Below are positions 47,941 to 56,522 of a stretch of DNA of 64,000 nt, one piece after another. A program made the position numbers and the translations under genes. Numbering within the stretch: the first letter of the stretch is position 1; every line of letters begins with the position of its first letter. A model generated the notes under the pieces. That model did no database searches. It saw only the letters and a program-made list of their open reading frames with translations, and was not told where the DNA came from. Origin of the DNA: Pseudomonas sp. MIACH (GTDB taxonomy: Bacteria > Pseudomonadota > Gammaproteobacteria > Pseudomonadales > Pseudomonadaceae); the NCBI RefSeq assembly GCF_001269925.1, contig NZ_LHVO01000024.1:1-64000 (forward strand), written 5' to 3'.

Positions 47941-49518
47941 ATGACCGGCGAGATCAACCTTCCTACGCTTCCTCCCACCCCGGCAGCCGGGCAAAGCCCT
48001 GCGCCTGCGCCTGGGGCACTGCTGAAACTGCTGGAGCCGCAGACCGGGCTGATCGAACCGGGCAAAACCGTGAACGCCGAGGTGCTCGCCCTGAAACAAG
48101 GCGGTGAGGCTTTTCAACTGTTGCTGAAGCTGACCCTTGACGGCGGCCGCCAGACGCTGGTGCAAGCCAGCAGCGCACAACCGTTGCCGTTGGGCAGTAA
48201 CGTGGCGGTAAGCCAGACACCCGCCGGCAACTTGACCATCAGCCTGCAACAAGCCTTGAGCGCCAACGTGGCCGCCCTCACCCGTATCGACACGGCGAAG
48301 ATGCCGGAAGGCACCCTGTTGCAGGCCAAGGTGCTGACCACCCAGGCCCTGCCCCAAGGCACGGCGCAGCCCGCGATCTACCGTTCGTTGGTCACCGTGC
48401 TCAATAGCGCCTTGGCCGGCGCGACCCTGACGGTGGAAAGCCCACAACCCTTGCGCGTGGGCAGTTTGCTCAGTGCCGCGGTGCAGAACGCGCAAACCCT
48501 GAATTTCGTGCCGCTGAGCGGGCTCAAGGACCAATTGGCCGTGACCCAGCAACTGGCGACCCAGCAAAGTCGCCAGGGCTCCCTGGATGCGGTGTTCACT
48601 GCACTGCAGAACCTGCCTCGGGGCGATAGCACCTCCGCCGACCTGCGTGCCGCCGCCGACCGCTTGTTGGCCGCCTTGCCCGACCTCGCACAGGTGAGTA
48701 ACCCCAAGGTGCTGGCGCAGGTGATCCAGAACAGCGGGGCCTTTCTTGAAGCCAAGTTGCTGGCCGGGCAAAACCCCCAGGTGCCGCCGCTGGATATGAA
48801 GGGCGCGCTGCTGCGCCTGGTCGCCGATCTGCTGCCCGCCCTGCCCGCCAGCACCAACCTGAATGCCATTCTTGCTGCCAACACCCTGGCCCAGGTGCTG
48901 CCCAACTTCGTGCGCAGCCCGTTGGGCACCCTCGGTCAGGTCGGCGCGCGGCAGGCGCCGGTCAGCTTCCCGCTGCCGGAGCGGCTCATGGCGAAACTGG
49001 AGGGCGAAGGCGACCTGGAAAACCTGCTGCGCCTGGCCGCCGGGGCGATCTCGCGATTGCAGAGCCATCAACTGTCGAGCTTGGAACAGACCGGCACCAC
49101 CGCCGACGGCCGCTTGCAAACCACCTGGCAGCTGGAAATCCCCATGCGCACCCTGCAGGACATCGTGCCGTTGCAGGTCAAGTTCCAGCGCGAAGAGCCG
49201 GCGCCGGACAAGGACCAACCCGAGCGCAAGGACAAAAAAGACCCCAAGCAGATGCTCTGGCGCGTCGAACTGGCCTTCGACATGGAGCCCCTGGGGCCGC
49301 TGCAGGTCCAGGCGCAACTGAGCCAGGGCAAGCTGTCCAGCCAACTGTGGGCCACCCGGCCTTTCACTGCCAGCCTGATCGAAAGTCATTTGGGCAACCT
49401 GCGCGAGCGCCTGGTGTCGTCGGGTCTTAACGTCGGCGATCTGGACTGCCACCTCGGCACCCCGCCCCGCGGGCCGAAAACCGGACTGGAACAACGCTGG
49501 GTGGATGAGACCGCATGA
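47941..49518 (+). CDS. fliK: FliK-like flagellar hook-length control protein
   Basis: A 525-residue protein with a long, low-complexity Gln/Ala/Leu-rich N-terminal part and a C-terminal Flg_hook domain (about 420-515: MLWRVELAFDMEPLGPLQVQAQLSQGKLSSQLWATRPFTASLI...LRERLVSSGLNV). FliK measures hook length and switches flagellar export specificity through FlhB. It sits outside any flagellar cluster, just before an FlhB-tail gene, which it overlaps by 4 bp. The start codon at 47941 (ATG of MTGEINL) is probable; upstream Met codons are less likely. Confidence 0.85.
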   Translation: MTGEINLPTLPPTPAAGQSPAPAPGALLKLLEPQTGLIEPGKTVNAEVLALKQGGEAFQLLLKLTLDGGRQTLVQASSAQPLPLGSNVAVSQTPAGNLTISLQQALSANVAALTRIDTAKMPEGTLLQAKVLTTQALPQGTAQPAIYRSLVTVLNSALAGATLTVESPQPLRVGSLLSAAVQNAQTLNFVPLSGLKDQLAVTQQLATQQSRQGSLDAVFTALQNLPRGDSTSADLRAAADRLLAALPDLAQVSNPKVLAQVIQNSGAFLEAKLLAGQNPQVPPLDMKGALLRLVADLLPALPASTNLNAILAANTLAQVLPNFVRSPLGTLGQVGARQAPVSFPLPERLMAKLEGEGDLENLLRLAAGAISRLQSHQLSSLEQTGTTADGRLQTTWQLEIPMRTLQDIVPLQVKFQREEPAPDKDQPERKDKKDPKQMLWRVELAFDMEPLGPLQVQAQLSQGKLSSQLWATRPFTASLIESHLGNLRERLVSSGLNVGDLDCHLGTPPRGPKTGLEQRWVDETA

Positions 49519-49844
49519 AGAGCCCCACTCCCCCACGCCAGGCGATTGCCCTCAAGTACGACGGCCAGCAAGCGCCGACCCTGACCGCCAAGGGCGACGA
49601 TGCCCTGGCTGAAGCCATCCTCAAGTTGGCGCGGGAAAATGAAGTGCCGATCTATGAAAATGCCGAGCTGGTGAAACTGCTGGCGCGCATGGAATTGGGT
49701 GACAGTATTCCGGAAGAGTTGTACCGCACCATCGCTGAGATCATTGCGTTTGCCTGGACCTTGAAGGGCAAGTTCCCGGTGGGCTATGACCCGGATGCCG
49801 GGCCGGTGGAGCGGGATGTCACGGAGCGTGGCGACGATTACTGA
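49515..49844 (+). CDS. FlhB C-terminal-domain protein (FlhX-like)
   Basis: A 109-residue soluble protein equivalent to the cytoplasmic tail of FlhB, starting just where FlhB would be after self-cleavage: AIALKYDGQQAPTLTAKG...LARENEVPIYENAELVKLL matches the FlhB pattern ...VALRYD...APKVVAKG...ENNVP. It lacks the membrane part and the NPTH cleavage site. Such FlhX proteins can replace the FlhB tail in some bacteria. Its overlap with the fliK-like gene supports a shared job in export switching. Confidence 0.85.
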   Translation: MKSPTPPRQAIALKYDGQQAPTLTAKGDDALAEAILKLARENEVPIYENAELVKLLARMELGDSIPEELYRTIAEIIAFAWTLKGKFPVGYDPDAGPVERDVTERGDDY

Positions 49845-49870
49845 ATAGCCACAGGCATATACAGGTTCAA

Positions 49871-50053
49871 ATGTGGGAGGGGGCTTGCACTAAGGCTTTT
49901 TGTAGGAGCGAGCTTGCTCGCGAAAAACTCACAGGCGCCGCGTTCATTCAGGAAGCACGCGTTATCGTTGACGTTTTTCGCGAGCAAGCTCGCTCCTACA
50001 GGAGGCGATGTACGCTTAACTGACTGGCATCAGGGCAAGCCCCCTTCCACATT
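49871..50053. repeat. Nested REP elements of two families
   Basis: The outer pair is of the common family: ATGTGGGAGGGGGCTTGCA at the left and GGGCAAGCCCCCTTCCACAT at the right. Within it sits a pair of a different family, TGTAGGAGCGAGCTTGCTCG (49901 onward) and its inverted partner ending CGCTCCTACA at 50000. The order suggests one element inserted inside another. The gap of 220 bases has no gene. Confidence 0.8.
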
Positions 50054-50064
50054 TGGATTGGGGG

Positions 50065-51291
50065 TCAATTCAAGACTTCACTCAGAGGGATGAAATTGAC
50101 TCGATCGCCGATGTCCAGCGTCGTCCCTTCCAACACCTCCACAAACCCCTCCGCCCATGCCGCGCTGCGCAGCACGCCGGAGCTCTGGTTGCGGTAGATG
50201 ATCGCCTTGCCCTGTTCGATGCGCCCGCGCAGATACTCGCGACGGTTGCCCGGTTTCGGCCAGGTGAACCCCACCGGCACTTCGAAGCGCAGTGGCTCCA
50301 CGTCTGCCACCCCTTGGCGGCGCAGCAAGTACGGACGCGCCAACAGCGCAAAGGTCACCAGGGTCGAGGCCGGGTTGCCCGGCAGGCCGATCACTGGCAC
50401 GCCACGGAAGTGGCCAAAGGTCAGGGGTTTGCCCGGCTTGATCGCCAGCTTCCACAACGCCAGTTCACCCTCTTCGCGCAGAGCGATACCGAGGAAGTCC
50501 GCCTCGCCCACCGACACACCGCCGGTGGACAAAATCAGATCAACCGCACTCAAGCCTGCCAGTCGGGAACGGGTCTGCTCCAGGTCATCCGGCAGGATGC
50601 CGGCGTCGATGACTTCGCAGCCCATGCGCTCAAGCCAGGAACACAACACGCGGCGGTTGCTGTTGTAGATCTGGCCCGGACCGAGCGGCAAACCGGGTTC
50701 GATCAGTTCATCGCCGGTGGACAACACAGCCACACGCGGGCGGCGGATCACGTCCAGTCGATCACGGCCGAGGGAAGCCGCCAGGCCCAGCTCGATCGGG
50801 CCCAGGCGCGTACCGGCCGTGAGTACCAACTCGCCGACGGTGGTTTCCTGGCCCTGGGGGCGAATGTTCTGGCCAAGGTGCAACGGCTCGGCAAAGCTCA
50901 CGCGCTCATCGGCGTGGACGATAGCGTTTTCCTGCATTTCCACGCAGTCCGCGCCTTCCGGCACCGGCGCCCCGGTGAAGATGCGCGCACAGGTTCCAGA
51001 CGCCAGCGGCTGCGGCGCCTGGCCGGCGAAGATGCGTTGGCTGACGGGCAGCGGCTCACCGGCCCAATCCGCCAGGCGCACGGCGTAACCGTCCATGGCG
51101 CTGTTGGGCCAGGGCGGCAGGTCGAGGGTGGAGACCAGGTCCTGGGCCAATACCCGGCCATCGCACTCTGCCAGCGACAGCACCTGCTGCTCGCGGATCG
51201 GCGCGGCTTCGGCCATCGCCAGCAGTTGTTGCAGGGCTTGTTCTACCGGCATCAGGGCGCCGGTCTTGCCGGGCTTACCCACGGGATTCAC
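50065..51291 (-). CDS. moeA: Molybdopterin molybdenumtransferase
   Basis: Inserts molybdenum into adenylylated molybdopterin. 408 residues with the four-domain MoeA fold; GLVLTAG-like ELVLTAGTRLGPIELGLAAS and the MPT-binding SVGEADFLG segment, plus ILSTGGVSVGEAD and GLPGNPASTLVTF near the C-terminal half, are typical. The start is uncertain: GTG 51291, overlapping moaB by 17 bp, gives the fuller N-terminus, and ATG 51252 (MPVEQALQ) is the alternative. Confidence 0.95.
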   Translation of the reverse strand: MNPVGKPGKTGALMPVEQALQQLLAMAEAAPIREQQVLSLAECDGRVLAQDLVSTLDLPPWPNSAMDGYAVRLADWAGEPLPVSQRIFAGQAPQPLASGTCARIFTGAPVPEGADCVEMQENAIVHADERVSFAEPLHLGQNIRPQGQETTVGELVLTAGTRLGPIELGLAASLGRDRLDVIRRPRVAVLSTGDELIEPGLPLGPGQIYNSNRRVLCSWLERMGCEVIDAGILPDDLEQTRSRLAGLSAVDLILSTGGVSVGEADFLGIALREEGELALWKLAIKPGKPLTFGHFRGVPVIGLPGNPASTLVTFALLARPYLLRRQGVADVEPLRFEVPVGFTWPKPGNRREYLRGRIEQGKAIIYRNQSSGVLRSAAWAEGFVEVLEGTTLDIGDRVNFIPLSEVLN

Positions 51292-51814
51292 AGGGTTCGG
51301 CCAGCTTCAGGTGCGGTACGAAGTTGCACGGGCGGTGACGGTTATCCAGTTGCTCGGCGAGGATGCCATCCCAACCGGTGCGCACCGCATTGGTGGAGCC
51401 CGGCAGGCAGCACACCAGGGTGCCGTTGGCCAGGCCGGCCAAGGCGCGGGATTGCACGGTGGAGGTGCCGATGTCGGCCACGGAGATCTGGCGGAACAGT
51501 TCGCCAAAACCGTCGACCGGTTTGTCGAGCAGGCAACTGACCGCTTCGGGGGTGCTGTCGCGGCCGGTGAAGCCGGTGCCGCCGGTGATCAACACCACTT
51601 GCACCACGTCTTCGGCAATCCAGTGGGCGACTTGGGCGCGGATCTTGTAGAGGTCGTCCTTGAGCAGCACGCGTTCGGCCAGGTTGTGGCCGGCGGCGGT
51701 GAGGCGGTCGACGAAGACCTGGCCCGAGGTGTCGGTGTCCAGGGTGCGGGTGTCGCTGACGGTCAATACAGCGATATTCAGGGGTACGAAGGGTGCATCG
51801 GCCTTGGCTTTCAT
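51275..51814 (-). CDS. moaB: Molybdenum cofactor biosynthesis protein B
   Basis: MoaB/MogA-fold protein; it binds molybdopterin and probably adenylylates it before MoeA acts. 179 residues including [16 protein letters not shown] near the N-terminus and the binding loop [17 protein letters not shown]. Translated ahead of moeA with a 17-bp overlap (if moeA starts at 51291), consistent with one transcript. Divergent from mobA. Confidence 0.95.
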   Translation of the reverse strand: MKAKADAPFVPLNIAVLTVSDTRTLDTDTSGQVFVDRLTAAGHNLAERVLLKDDLYKIRAQVAHWIAEDVVQVVLITGGTGFTGRDSTPEAVSCLLDKPVDGFGELFRQISVADIGTSTVQSRALAGLANGTLVCCLPGSTNAVRTGWDGILAEQLDNRHRPCNFVPHLKLAEPCESRG

Positions 51815-51890
51815 GGCACGGTCCGGTTGTCGAAGGAACAGCCCGATGTTATATCACAGGCCCCTGTTCAGCTGCCCGCGCGGAACCCAC

Positions 51891-52493
51891 ATGCCACTCG
51901 ATTCAATCCCCCTGCCCTGTTCGATCCTGCTGTTGGCCGGTGGCCGCGGCCAGCGCATGGGCGGCCAGGACAAAGGCCTGCTGGACTGGCACGGCCTGCC
52001 CTTGATCGCGCACTTGCAGCGCCTGGCGCGGCCACTGACTGATGACCTGATCATCTCGTGCAACCGCAACCAGGCGCAGTACGCCCCCTATGCCGACCAG
52101 TTGGTGAGCGACGACAGCCCGGATTTTCCCGGGCCGCTGGCCGGTATCCGCGCGGGACTGGCCGCCGCGCGCCATGAGCACCTGCTGATCCTGCCGTGCG
52201 ATGTGCCACACATCGACGCCCGACTGCTCGCCGACCTGCGTGAAACCTCACAACGCAATCCCTTGTTGCCAGTGATGGTGCGCCACGGTGAATTCTGGGA
52301 ACCCTTGATCTGCATCATCCCCATCTGCCTGCAAGCCGAGGTAGAACGGGCCTGGCATGCCGGTGAACGCAGCCCCCGAAAGATCCTCCTGCAATTGGGC
52401 GGCGTGGGCCTGGAATGCCCTGCCGATGACCCGCGCCTGGCCAACCTGAATACACCAGAGCTGTTGCGCCCAAGGTCTGACGTGTCAGAATGA
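51891..52493 (+). CDS. mobA: Molybdenum cofactor guanylyltransferase
   Basis: Attaches GMP to the molybdenum cofactor to form the MGD cofactor of many nitrate reductase and formate dehydrogenase type enzymes. The 200 residues start [20 protein letters not shown], with the nucleotide-binding signature [22 protein letters not shown] and the metal segment [10 protein letters not shown]. It is divergent from moaB-moeA across about 75 bp. Confidence 0.95.
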   Translation: MPLDSIPLPCSILLLAGGRGQRMGGQDKGLLDWHGLPLIAHLQRLARPLTDDLIISCNRNQAQYAPYADQLVSDDSPDFPGPLAGIRAGLAAARHEHLLILPCDVPHIDARLLADLRETSQRNPLLPVMVRHGEFWEPLICIIPICLQAEVERAWHAGERSPRKILLQLGGVGLECPADDPRLANLNTPELLRPRSDVSE

Positions 52494-52574
52494 ACCTTCG
52501 CACAAGGAACTTTGGCGACGTCTTACGCGTCACAAGGTCAGCAATCAAAAAGTATTCTCTCGGAGACAACACCC

Positions 52575-52796
52575 ATGACTCAACGGACCATCGCCGCTCT
52601 CATGCTTGCACTGGGCCTGGCTACCCTCGCCGGTTGCGCCTCGCCGACAGTGATCACCCTGAATGACGGTCGCGAAATCCAGGCCGTCGACACCCCGAAA
52701 TACAACGAAGATTCGGGTTTCTACGAATTCGAACAGCTTGACGGCAAGCGTACCCGCATCAACAAAGATCAGGTTCGCACCGTTAAAGACCTGTAA
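52575..52796 (+). CDS. YgdI/YgdR family small lipoprotein
   Basis: A 73-residue lipoprotein with lipobox LAGC at about residue 19, then a short SH3-like beta domain (VITLNDGREIQAVDTPKYNEDSGFYEFEQLDGK). Members of this family are abundant but of unknown role. The ATG at 52575 follows CTCGGAGAC. A terminator closes the gene. Confidence 0.9.
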   Translation: MTQRTIAALMLALGLATLAGCASPTVITLNDGREIQAVDTPKYNEDSGFYEFEQLDGKRTRINKDQVRTVKDL

Positions 52797-52812
52797 GTCT
52801 TAGCGCTTGCAC

Positions 52813-52839
52813 ACAAGGCCCGCCTCGCGCGGGCCTTGT
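52813..52839 (+). terminator. Terminator after the small lipoprotein gene
   Basis: ACAAGGCCCGC / GCGGGCCTTGT stem around CTCGC, followed by CGTTT. It also faces the converging pseudouridine synthase gene and may serve both. Confidence 0.8.
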
Positions 52840-52851
52840 CGTTTCCGGGGG

Positions 52852-53742
52852 TTACCAGTCGAGGGTGATCTGGCTGCGGAAATGGCGTTCTTCACCGGTG
52901 ACGGGGTCGATAAACCGCACGCCCTGGGCCAGCAGCTTGAGGGGATTGGCGTAATCGTCGACCGCATCCTTGATCACGTCCGGGTAGAACGGGTCGTTGC
53001 AGATGCTCGCCCCCAGCGCGGTCATGTGCACGCGCAGCTGGTGCTTCTTGCCGGTCACGGGAAACAGGCCGTAGCGCCATAAGTCGCCGTTCTTTTCGCG
53101 CACCTCCACGGCTGTTTCGGTGTTGCTGGTGCCAGGGCCTTCCTGCATGCGGAAGAACGGTTCGCCATGCACCAGGCGGCTTTTGTGCACCAACGGGAAC
53201 GTCAGCCCGGGTAAGGCCGGGGCAATGGCTTCGTAGAATTTATCGATCTGGCGCGTGGGAAACAGCTGCTGATAGGCCGAACGGCTGGCCGGGTTAGCCG
53301 AGAACAGCACCAGCCCGGCGGTATGCCGGTCGATGCGGTGCAGGGGCACCAGCGCCGGGTTGTCCAGGCGGCGAATCAGGCGGCGCAACAGGGTTTGCTC
53401 GACGTACTCGCCGGCCGGGGTCACGGGCAGGAAGTGAGGTTTATCCGCCACTACCAGATGCTCGTCGGCGTAGAGGATGGTTTCCTGCACCGGGATGACT
53501 TTTTCGTTGGGTACTTCACGAAAGTAATAGATGCACAGGCCTTCCTTGTAGGCCAGGTCCTGGGAGATCGGGCTGCCATGGATGTCCAGCACGCGCCCGC
53601 GGGCGATGCGGTCCAGCCAGTGTTCGCGACTGATCGCCGCAAAGTGCTCACACAGGCACTCCAGCACCGTCGCCCAGGGGCCCGGTGGCAGGTACAAGGT
53701 GCTGGCTTGGTGCTGGGACGCGGAAAAACCGGATGTGGACAT
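52852..53742 (-). CDS. RluA-family pseudouridine synthase
   Basis: A 296-residue stand-alone catalytic domain of the RluA family, which converts uridine to pseudouridine in rRNA or tRNA. The catalytic Asp is in HRIDRHTAGLVLFS, the family motif. LVVADKPHFLPVTPAGEYV precedes it and GKKHQLRVHMTALGASICND follows, the RNA-binding part. No S4 domain is present. The RNA target is unknown. Confidence 0.9.
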   Translation of the reverse strand: MSTSGFSASQHQASTLYLPPGPWATVLECLCEHFAAISREHWLDRIARGRVLDIHGSPISQDLAYKEGLCIYYFREVPNEKVIPVQETILYADEHLVVADKPHFLPVTPAGEYVEQTLLRRLIRRLDNPALVPLHRIDRHTAGLVLFSANPASRSAYQQLFPTRQIDKFYEAIAPALPGLTFPLVHKSRLVHGEPFFRMQEGPGTSNTETAVEVREKNGDLWRYGLFPVTGKKHQLRVHMTALGASICNDPFYPDVIKDAVDDYANPLKLLAQGVRFIDPVTGEERHFRSQITLDW

Positions 53743-53813
53743 GAAGTGCTCAAAGCCTGGAAAAACAGGCGAGCATTATCCCGCATGAAGCGGGACTCGG
53801 CCTAGGGCGGATC

Positions 53814-54149
53814 TCAGGCCTTGGCCAATTCCGCGCGCAGGATCGGCGAAGCACTCGCCGCCTCGGTGAACTCCTTGAGCCAGCGCAGCACGTCCACCGC
53901 TTCCCAGCGGCCAGGATCGTAAAGCGCGTACAACAGGCCTTGATAACCCACCACATCGAGCTGCTTGTGATAACCGGCGCGCTGGAACAACGCCTCGATC
54001 TCGGCAAAGCAGGTATTGAAATGCACTTTGTTAAACGGCGTCTTGCCTTCCGTGACCAGGCCGTCGAGGCGCAGCTCGTTCACCGCGTCGCGCACGACAT
54101 CGGCAGACATGCGATTGACGCTGCTTTTCAGTTGTTCAACATTCACCAC
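53814..54149 (-). CDS. Hypothetical protein, conserved in Pseudomonas
   Basis: A 111-residue soluble protein without a signal or membrane segment, largely helical. I recall no named domain. It contains MSADVVRDAVNELRLDGLVTEG at the N-terminus, which is helix-turn-helix-like in pattern, but I would not claim DNA binding. It lies between the pseudouridine synthase and the glutaredoxin-like gene. Confidence 0.65.
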   Translation of the reverse strand: MVNVEQLKSSVNRMSADVVRDAVNELRLDGLVTEGKTPFNKVHFNTCFAEIEALFQRAGYHKQLDVVGYQGLLYALYDPGRWEAVDVLRWLKEFTEAASASPILRAELAKA

Positions 54150-54223
54150 GGGCGTTCCCTCTATTCAATCGCTGTACAAACATACAGTAACGTAATATTC
54201 GGAAACTCGCCATCGCATAAACG

Positions 54224-54460
54224 TCAGAGCAGGAAGGCGACAACCTGATCAGTGTCGAAAGGCCAATCCAGTTCAGCGCCGGTATCTACCCGGCGAAGCA
54301 CCGGAATCCTTAGGCCGTAGTCGTCGGTCAGGTCTTCGGGGTCGGTGATATCAACCAACTCAACCAACAACCCACGTTCGACGAGCGGCATGATTTCGGC
54401 TTCGGCAATTTCACACAGATGGCAACCCAGGGTGCCGAACAGCTGGCATTCAGGAAGCAT
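54224..54460 (-). CDS. Glutaredoxin-like protein (DUF836)
   Basis: A 78-residue thioredoxin-fold protein with the redox motif GCHLCE near residue 12, followed by VELVDITDPEDLTDDYGLRIPVLR, the cis-proline segment of glutaredoxins. It has the length and pattern of DUF836 proteins. Its substrates are unknown. Confidence 0.88.
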   Translation of the reverse strand: MLPECQLFGTLGCHLCEIAEAEIMPLVERGLLVELVDITDPEDLTDDYGLRIPVLRRVDTGAELDWPFDTDQVVAFLL

Positions 54461-54513
54461 GACGAATGAACCTGATCAGTAAATAGACGAGCATTCTAAG
54501 CCTGACAAAAACC

Positions 54514-54667
54514 TGTGGCGAGCGGGGTTGTTGTGGCGAGCGGGCTTGCCCCGCGTTGGGGCGCGAAGCGGCCCCGGTAGTGCCACCGCGTTCCTTCAGA
54601 CAGAAATGCTGTGCTTGGTTTTGGGGCCGCTTCGCAGCCCAACGCGGGGCAAGCCCGCTCGCCACAA
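54514..54667. repeat. Long inverted repeat of a third REP-like family
   Basis: TTGTGGCGAGCGGGCTTGCC at 54531 and the inverted copy GGCAAGCCCGCTCGCCACAA ending at 54667 form a hairpin about 135 bases long, with inner partners GGGGCGCGAAGCGGCCCC and GGGGCCGCTTCGCAGCCC. A partial extra copy (TGTGGCGAGCGGGGTTG) precedes it at 54514. This is a different family from the GGGAGGGGGC elements. Confidence 0.8.
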
Positions 54668-54791
54668 GTACAGCGTTCGCTCCCCGGAAACCTGCCGGCC
54701 ACAATAAACCCTGACTCAGATCACCATGGCCTATAACTGATTCAGCGATTCTCGCGGCTTTTTGCCCGCTCACGCTGCAACGGAGATGCTT

Positions 54792-56522
54792 GTGTTCGCC
54801 AACCTGCTGATCATTCTGGCCTCATCCCTGGTGGTGATTGCGCTGTTTCGCCGGCTGCAACTGCCACCCGTGTTGGGCTACCTGTGCGTGGGCCTTGCCG
54901 TGGGGCCCACGGCCCTCGACTGGGTGAATGACAGCGAAGAGCTGCCCGACCTCGCCGAACTGGGCGTGGTGTTCCTGCTGTTTTCCCTGGGCCTGGAGTT
55001 TTCCCTGACCAAGATGCTCGCCCTGCGCCGCGTGGTGTTTGGCCTGGGCAGCTTGCAGGTGCTGGGTTGCAGCGCGCTGCTGGGGGGCCTGTTGATGGCC
55101 TTTGGGGTGGCGCCGGGCATCGCCTTGTTGCTCGGCGCCGGGCTGGCGCTGTCGTCCACAGCGATCGTCAGCAAGGAGCTGACCAGCCTCGGCGAGATCT
55201 TCAGCAGCCATGGCCAGAACGCGATTGGCGTGTTGCTGTTCCAGGATGTGGTGGCGGTGTTGCTGCTGACGTTGGTACCGGTGTTCGCCGGCAGCAGCGA
55301 GCAGGCCTGGTACTGGGCATTGCCGCTGACGCTGGGCAAAACCGTGGTGTTGTTCGTGGGCCTGTTGCTCGCCAGCCGCTGGTTATTGCCGCGCTTGTTT
55401 CATGAAGTCGCCGCCTCGCATTCGGCAGAGCTGTTTGTGCTGCTGGCGCTGGTGATTGTCTTGCTGACGGCCTGGCTCACCCACTTGCTGGGCCTCTCCC
55501 CGGCCCTCGGTGCGTTCCTGGCCGGCATGCTGTTGGGAGAAAGCCATTATCGCCATCAGATCGAAGCGGATATCCGCCCGTTTCGGGACATCCTGCTGGG
55601 GCTGTTTTTCGTCAGCATCGGCATGCTTATCGACCTGCAGCTGTTCGTCAGCCACAGCCTGTTGATCCTCGGCATGACCCTCGCGCTGATGCTGATCAAG
55701 GGGTGTGTGGTGGCCACGTTGGTCAAGCTGCGCGGCAGCGACAGTGAAACCGCCTGGCGCAGCGGCCTGGCCCTGGCCCAGGGCGGTGAGTTCTGCTTTG
55801 CGCTGATGGCGCAGATGCAGCAGAGCCGGCTGATCCCCGATGAATTCAACGGTTTGCTGCTGGCTGCCACGTTCTGTTCGATGCTGTTGACGCCACTGCT
55901 GTTGCGCGCCGCGCCAGCGATTGCCCTGCGCCTGCATCGTAAGCCCAACCAACAGGTACAACTTGAAGAAATTACCGCCCTCAACGCCCAATTACGCGGG
56001 CATGCCGTCATCTGCGGCTATGGCCGGGTCGGGCAATCCATCGGGCGCTTTCTGCGCAATGAGCAACAGGCGTTTATCGCCCTGGATGACGACCCGGAGC
56101 GGGTACAGGAAGCCGCCACCGAAGACAGCAGCGTGCATTACGGCGATTGTCGACGTGGCGCATTGCTCAGTGCAGTGGGCCTGGAACGCGCGCGCCTAAT
56201 GGTAATTGCCGTGGACAACAGCGATGTCACCCTGGCGGTGCTGAAGGAAGCGCGCCACATCAACCCCGACGTGCCTATCCTGGTGCGCACCCGCGATGAC
56301 AGCCAGTTAGCCGAATTGAAAGCCGCGGGCGCCAGCGAAGTGGTGCCCGAGTTGCTGGAGTCGAGCCTGATGCTCGCCTCCCACGCCCTGATCCTGCTGG
56401 GCCTGCCGGACCAACAGGTGCAAGCGCGGGTCGATGAAGTACGGCATAACCGCTATCGCCTGCTGCACGGTTTTTACACGCACCCGAGCACCGACCAAGA
56501 GGCGCCGATCAATCCTGACTGA
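54792..56522 (+). CDS. Monovalent cation:proton antiporter of the Kef type
   Basis: A CPA2-family antiporter, 576 residues: about 12 N-terminal helices (residues 5-375) and a C-terminal TrkA-N/RCK domain with the nucleotide-binding motif HAVICGYGRVGQSIGRF near residue 410. Kef-type proteins extrude K+ in exchange for H+ and are gated by the RCK domain. I chose the GTG at 54792, which has the ribosome site CGGAG at the right distance; ATG 54786 is possible. The 3' end overlaps amtB by 14 bp in the opposite direction. Confidence 0.88.
   Translation: MFANLLIILASSLVVIALFRRLQLPPVLGYLCVGLAVGPTALDWVNDSEELPDLAELGVVFLLFSLGLEFSLTKMLALRRVVFGLGSLQVLGCSALLGGLLMAFGVAPGIALLLGAGLALSSTAIVSKELTSLGEIFSSHGQNAIGVLLFQDVVAVLLLTLVPVFAGSSEQAWYWALPLTLGKTVVLFVGLLLASRWLLPRLFHEVAASHSAELFVLLALVIVLLTAWLTHLLGLSPALGAFLAGMLLGESHYRHQIEADIRPFRDILLGLFFVSIGMLIDLQLFVSHSLLILGMTLALMLIKGCVVATLVKLRGSDSETAWRSGLALAQGGEFCFALMAQMQQSRLIPDEFNGLLLAATFCSMLLTPLLLRAAPAIALRLHRKPNQQVQLEEITALNAQLRGHAVICGYGRVGQSIGRFLRNEQQAFIALDDDPERVQEAATEDSSVHYGDCRRGALLSAVGLERARLMVIAVDNSDVTLAVLKEARHINPDVPILVRTRDDSQLAELKAAGASEVVPELLESSLMLASHALILLGLPDQQVQARVDEVRHNRYRLLHGFYTHPSTDQEAPINPD

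Noticed and set aside
17892..54667. REP elements as a CRISPR array
   Set aside because: The repeats are scattered singly or in inverted pairs in separate intergenic regions, with no regular spacers and no cas genes.
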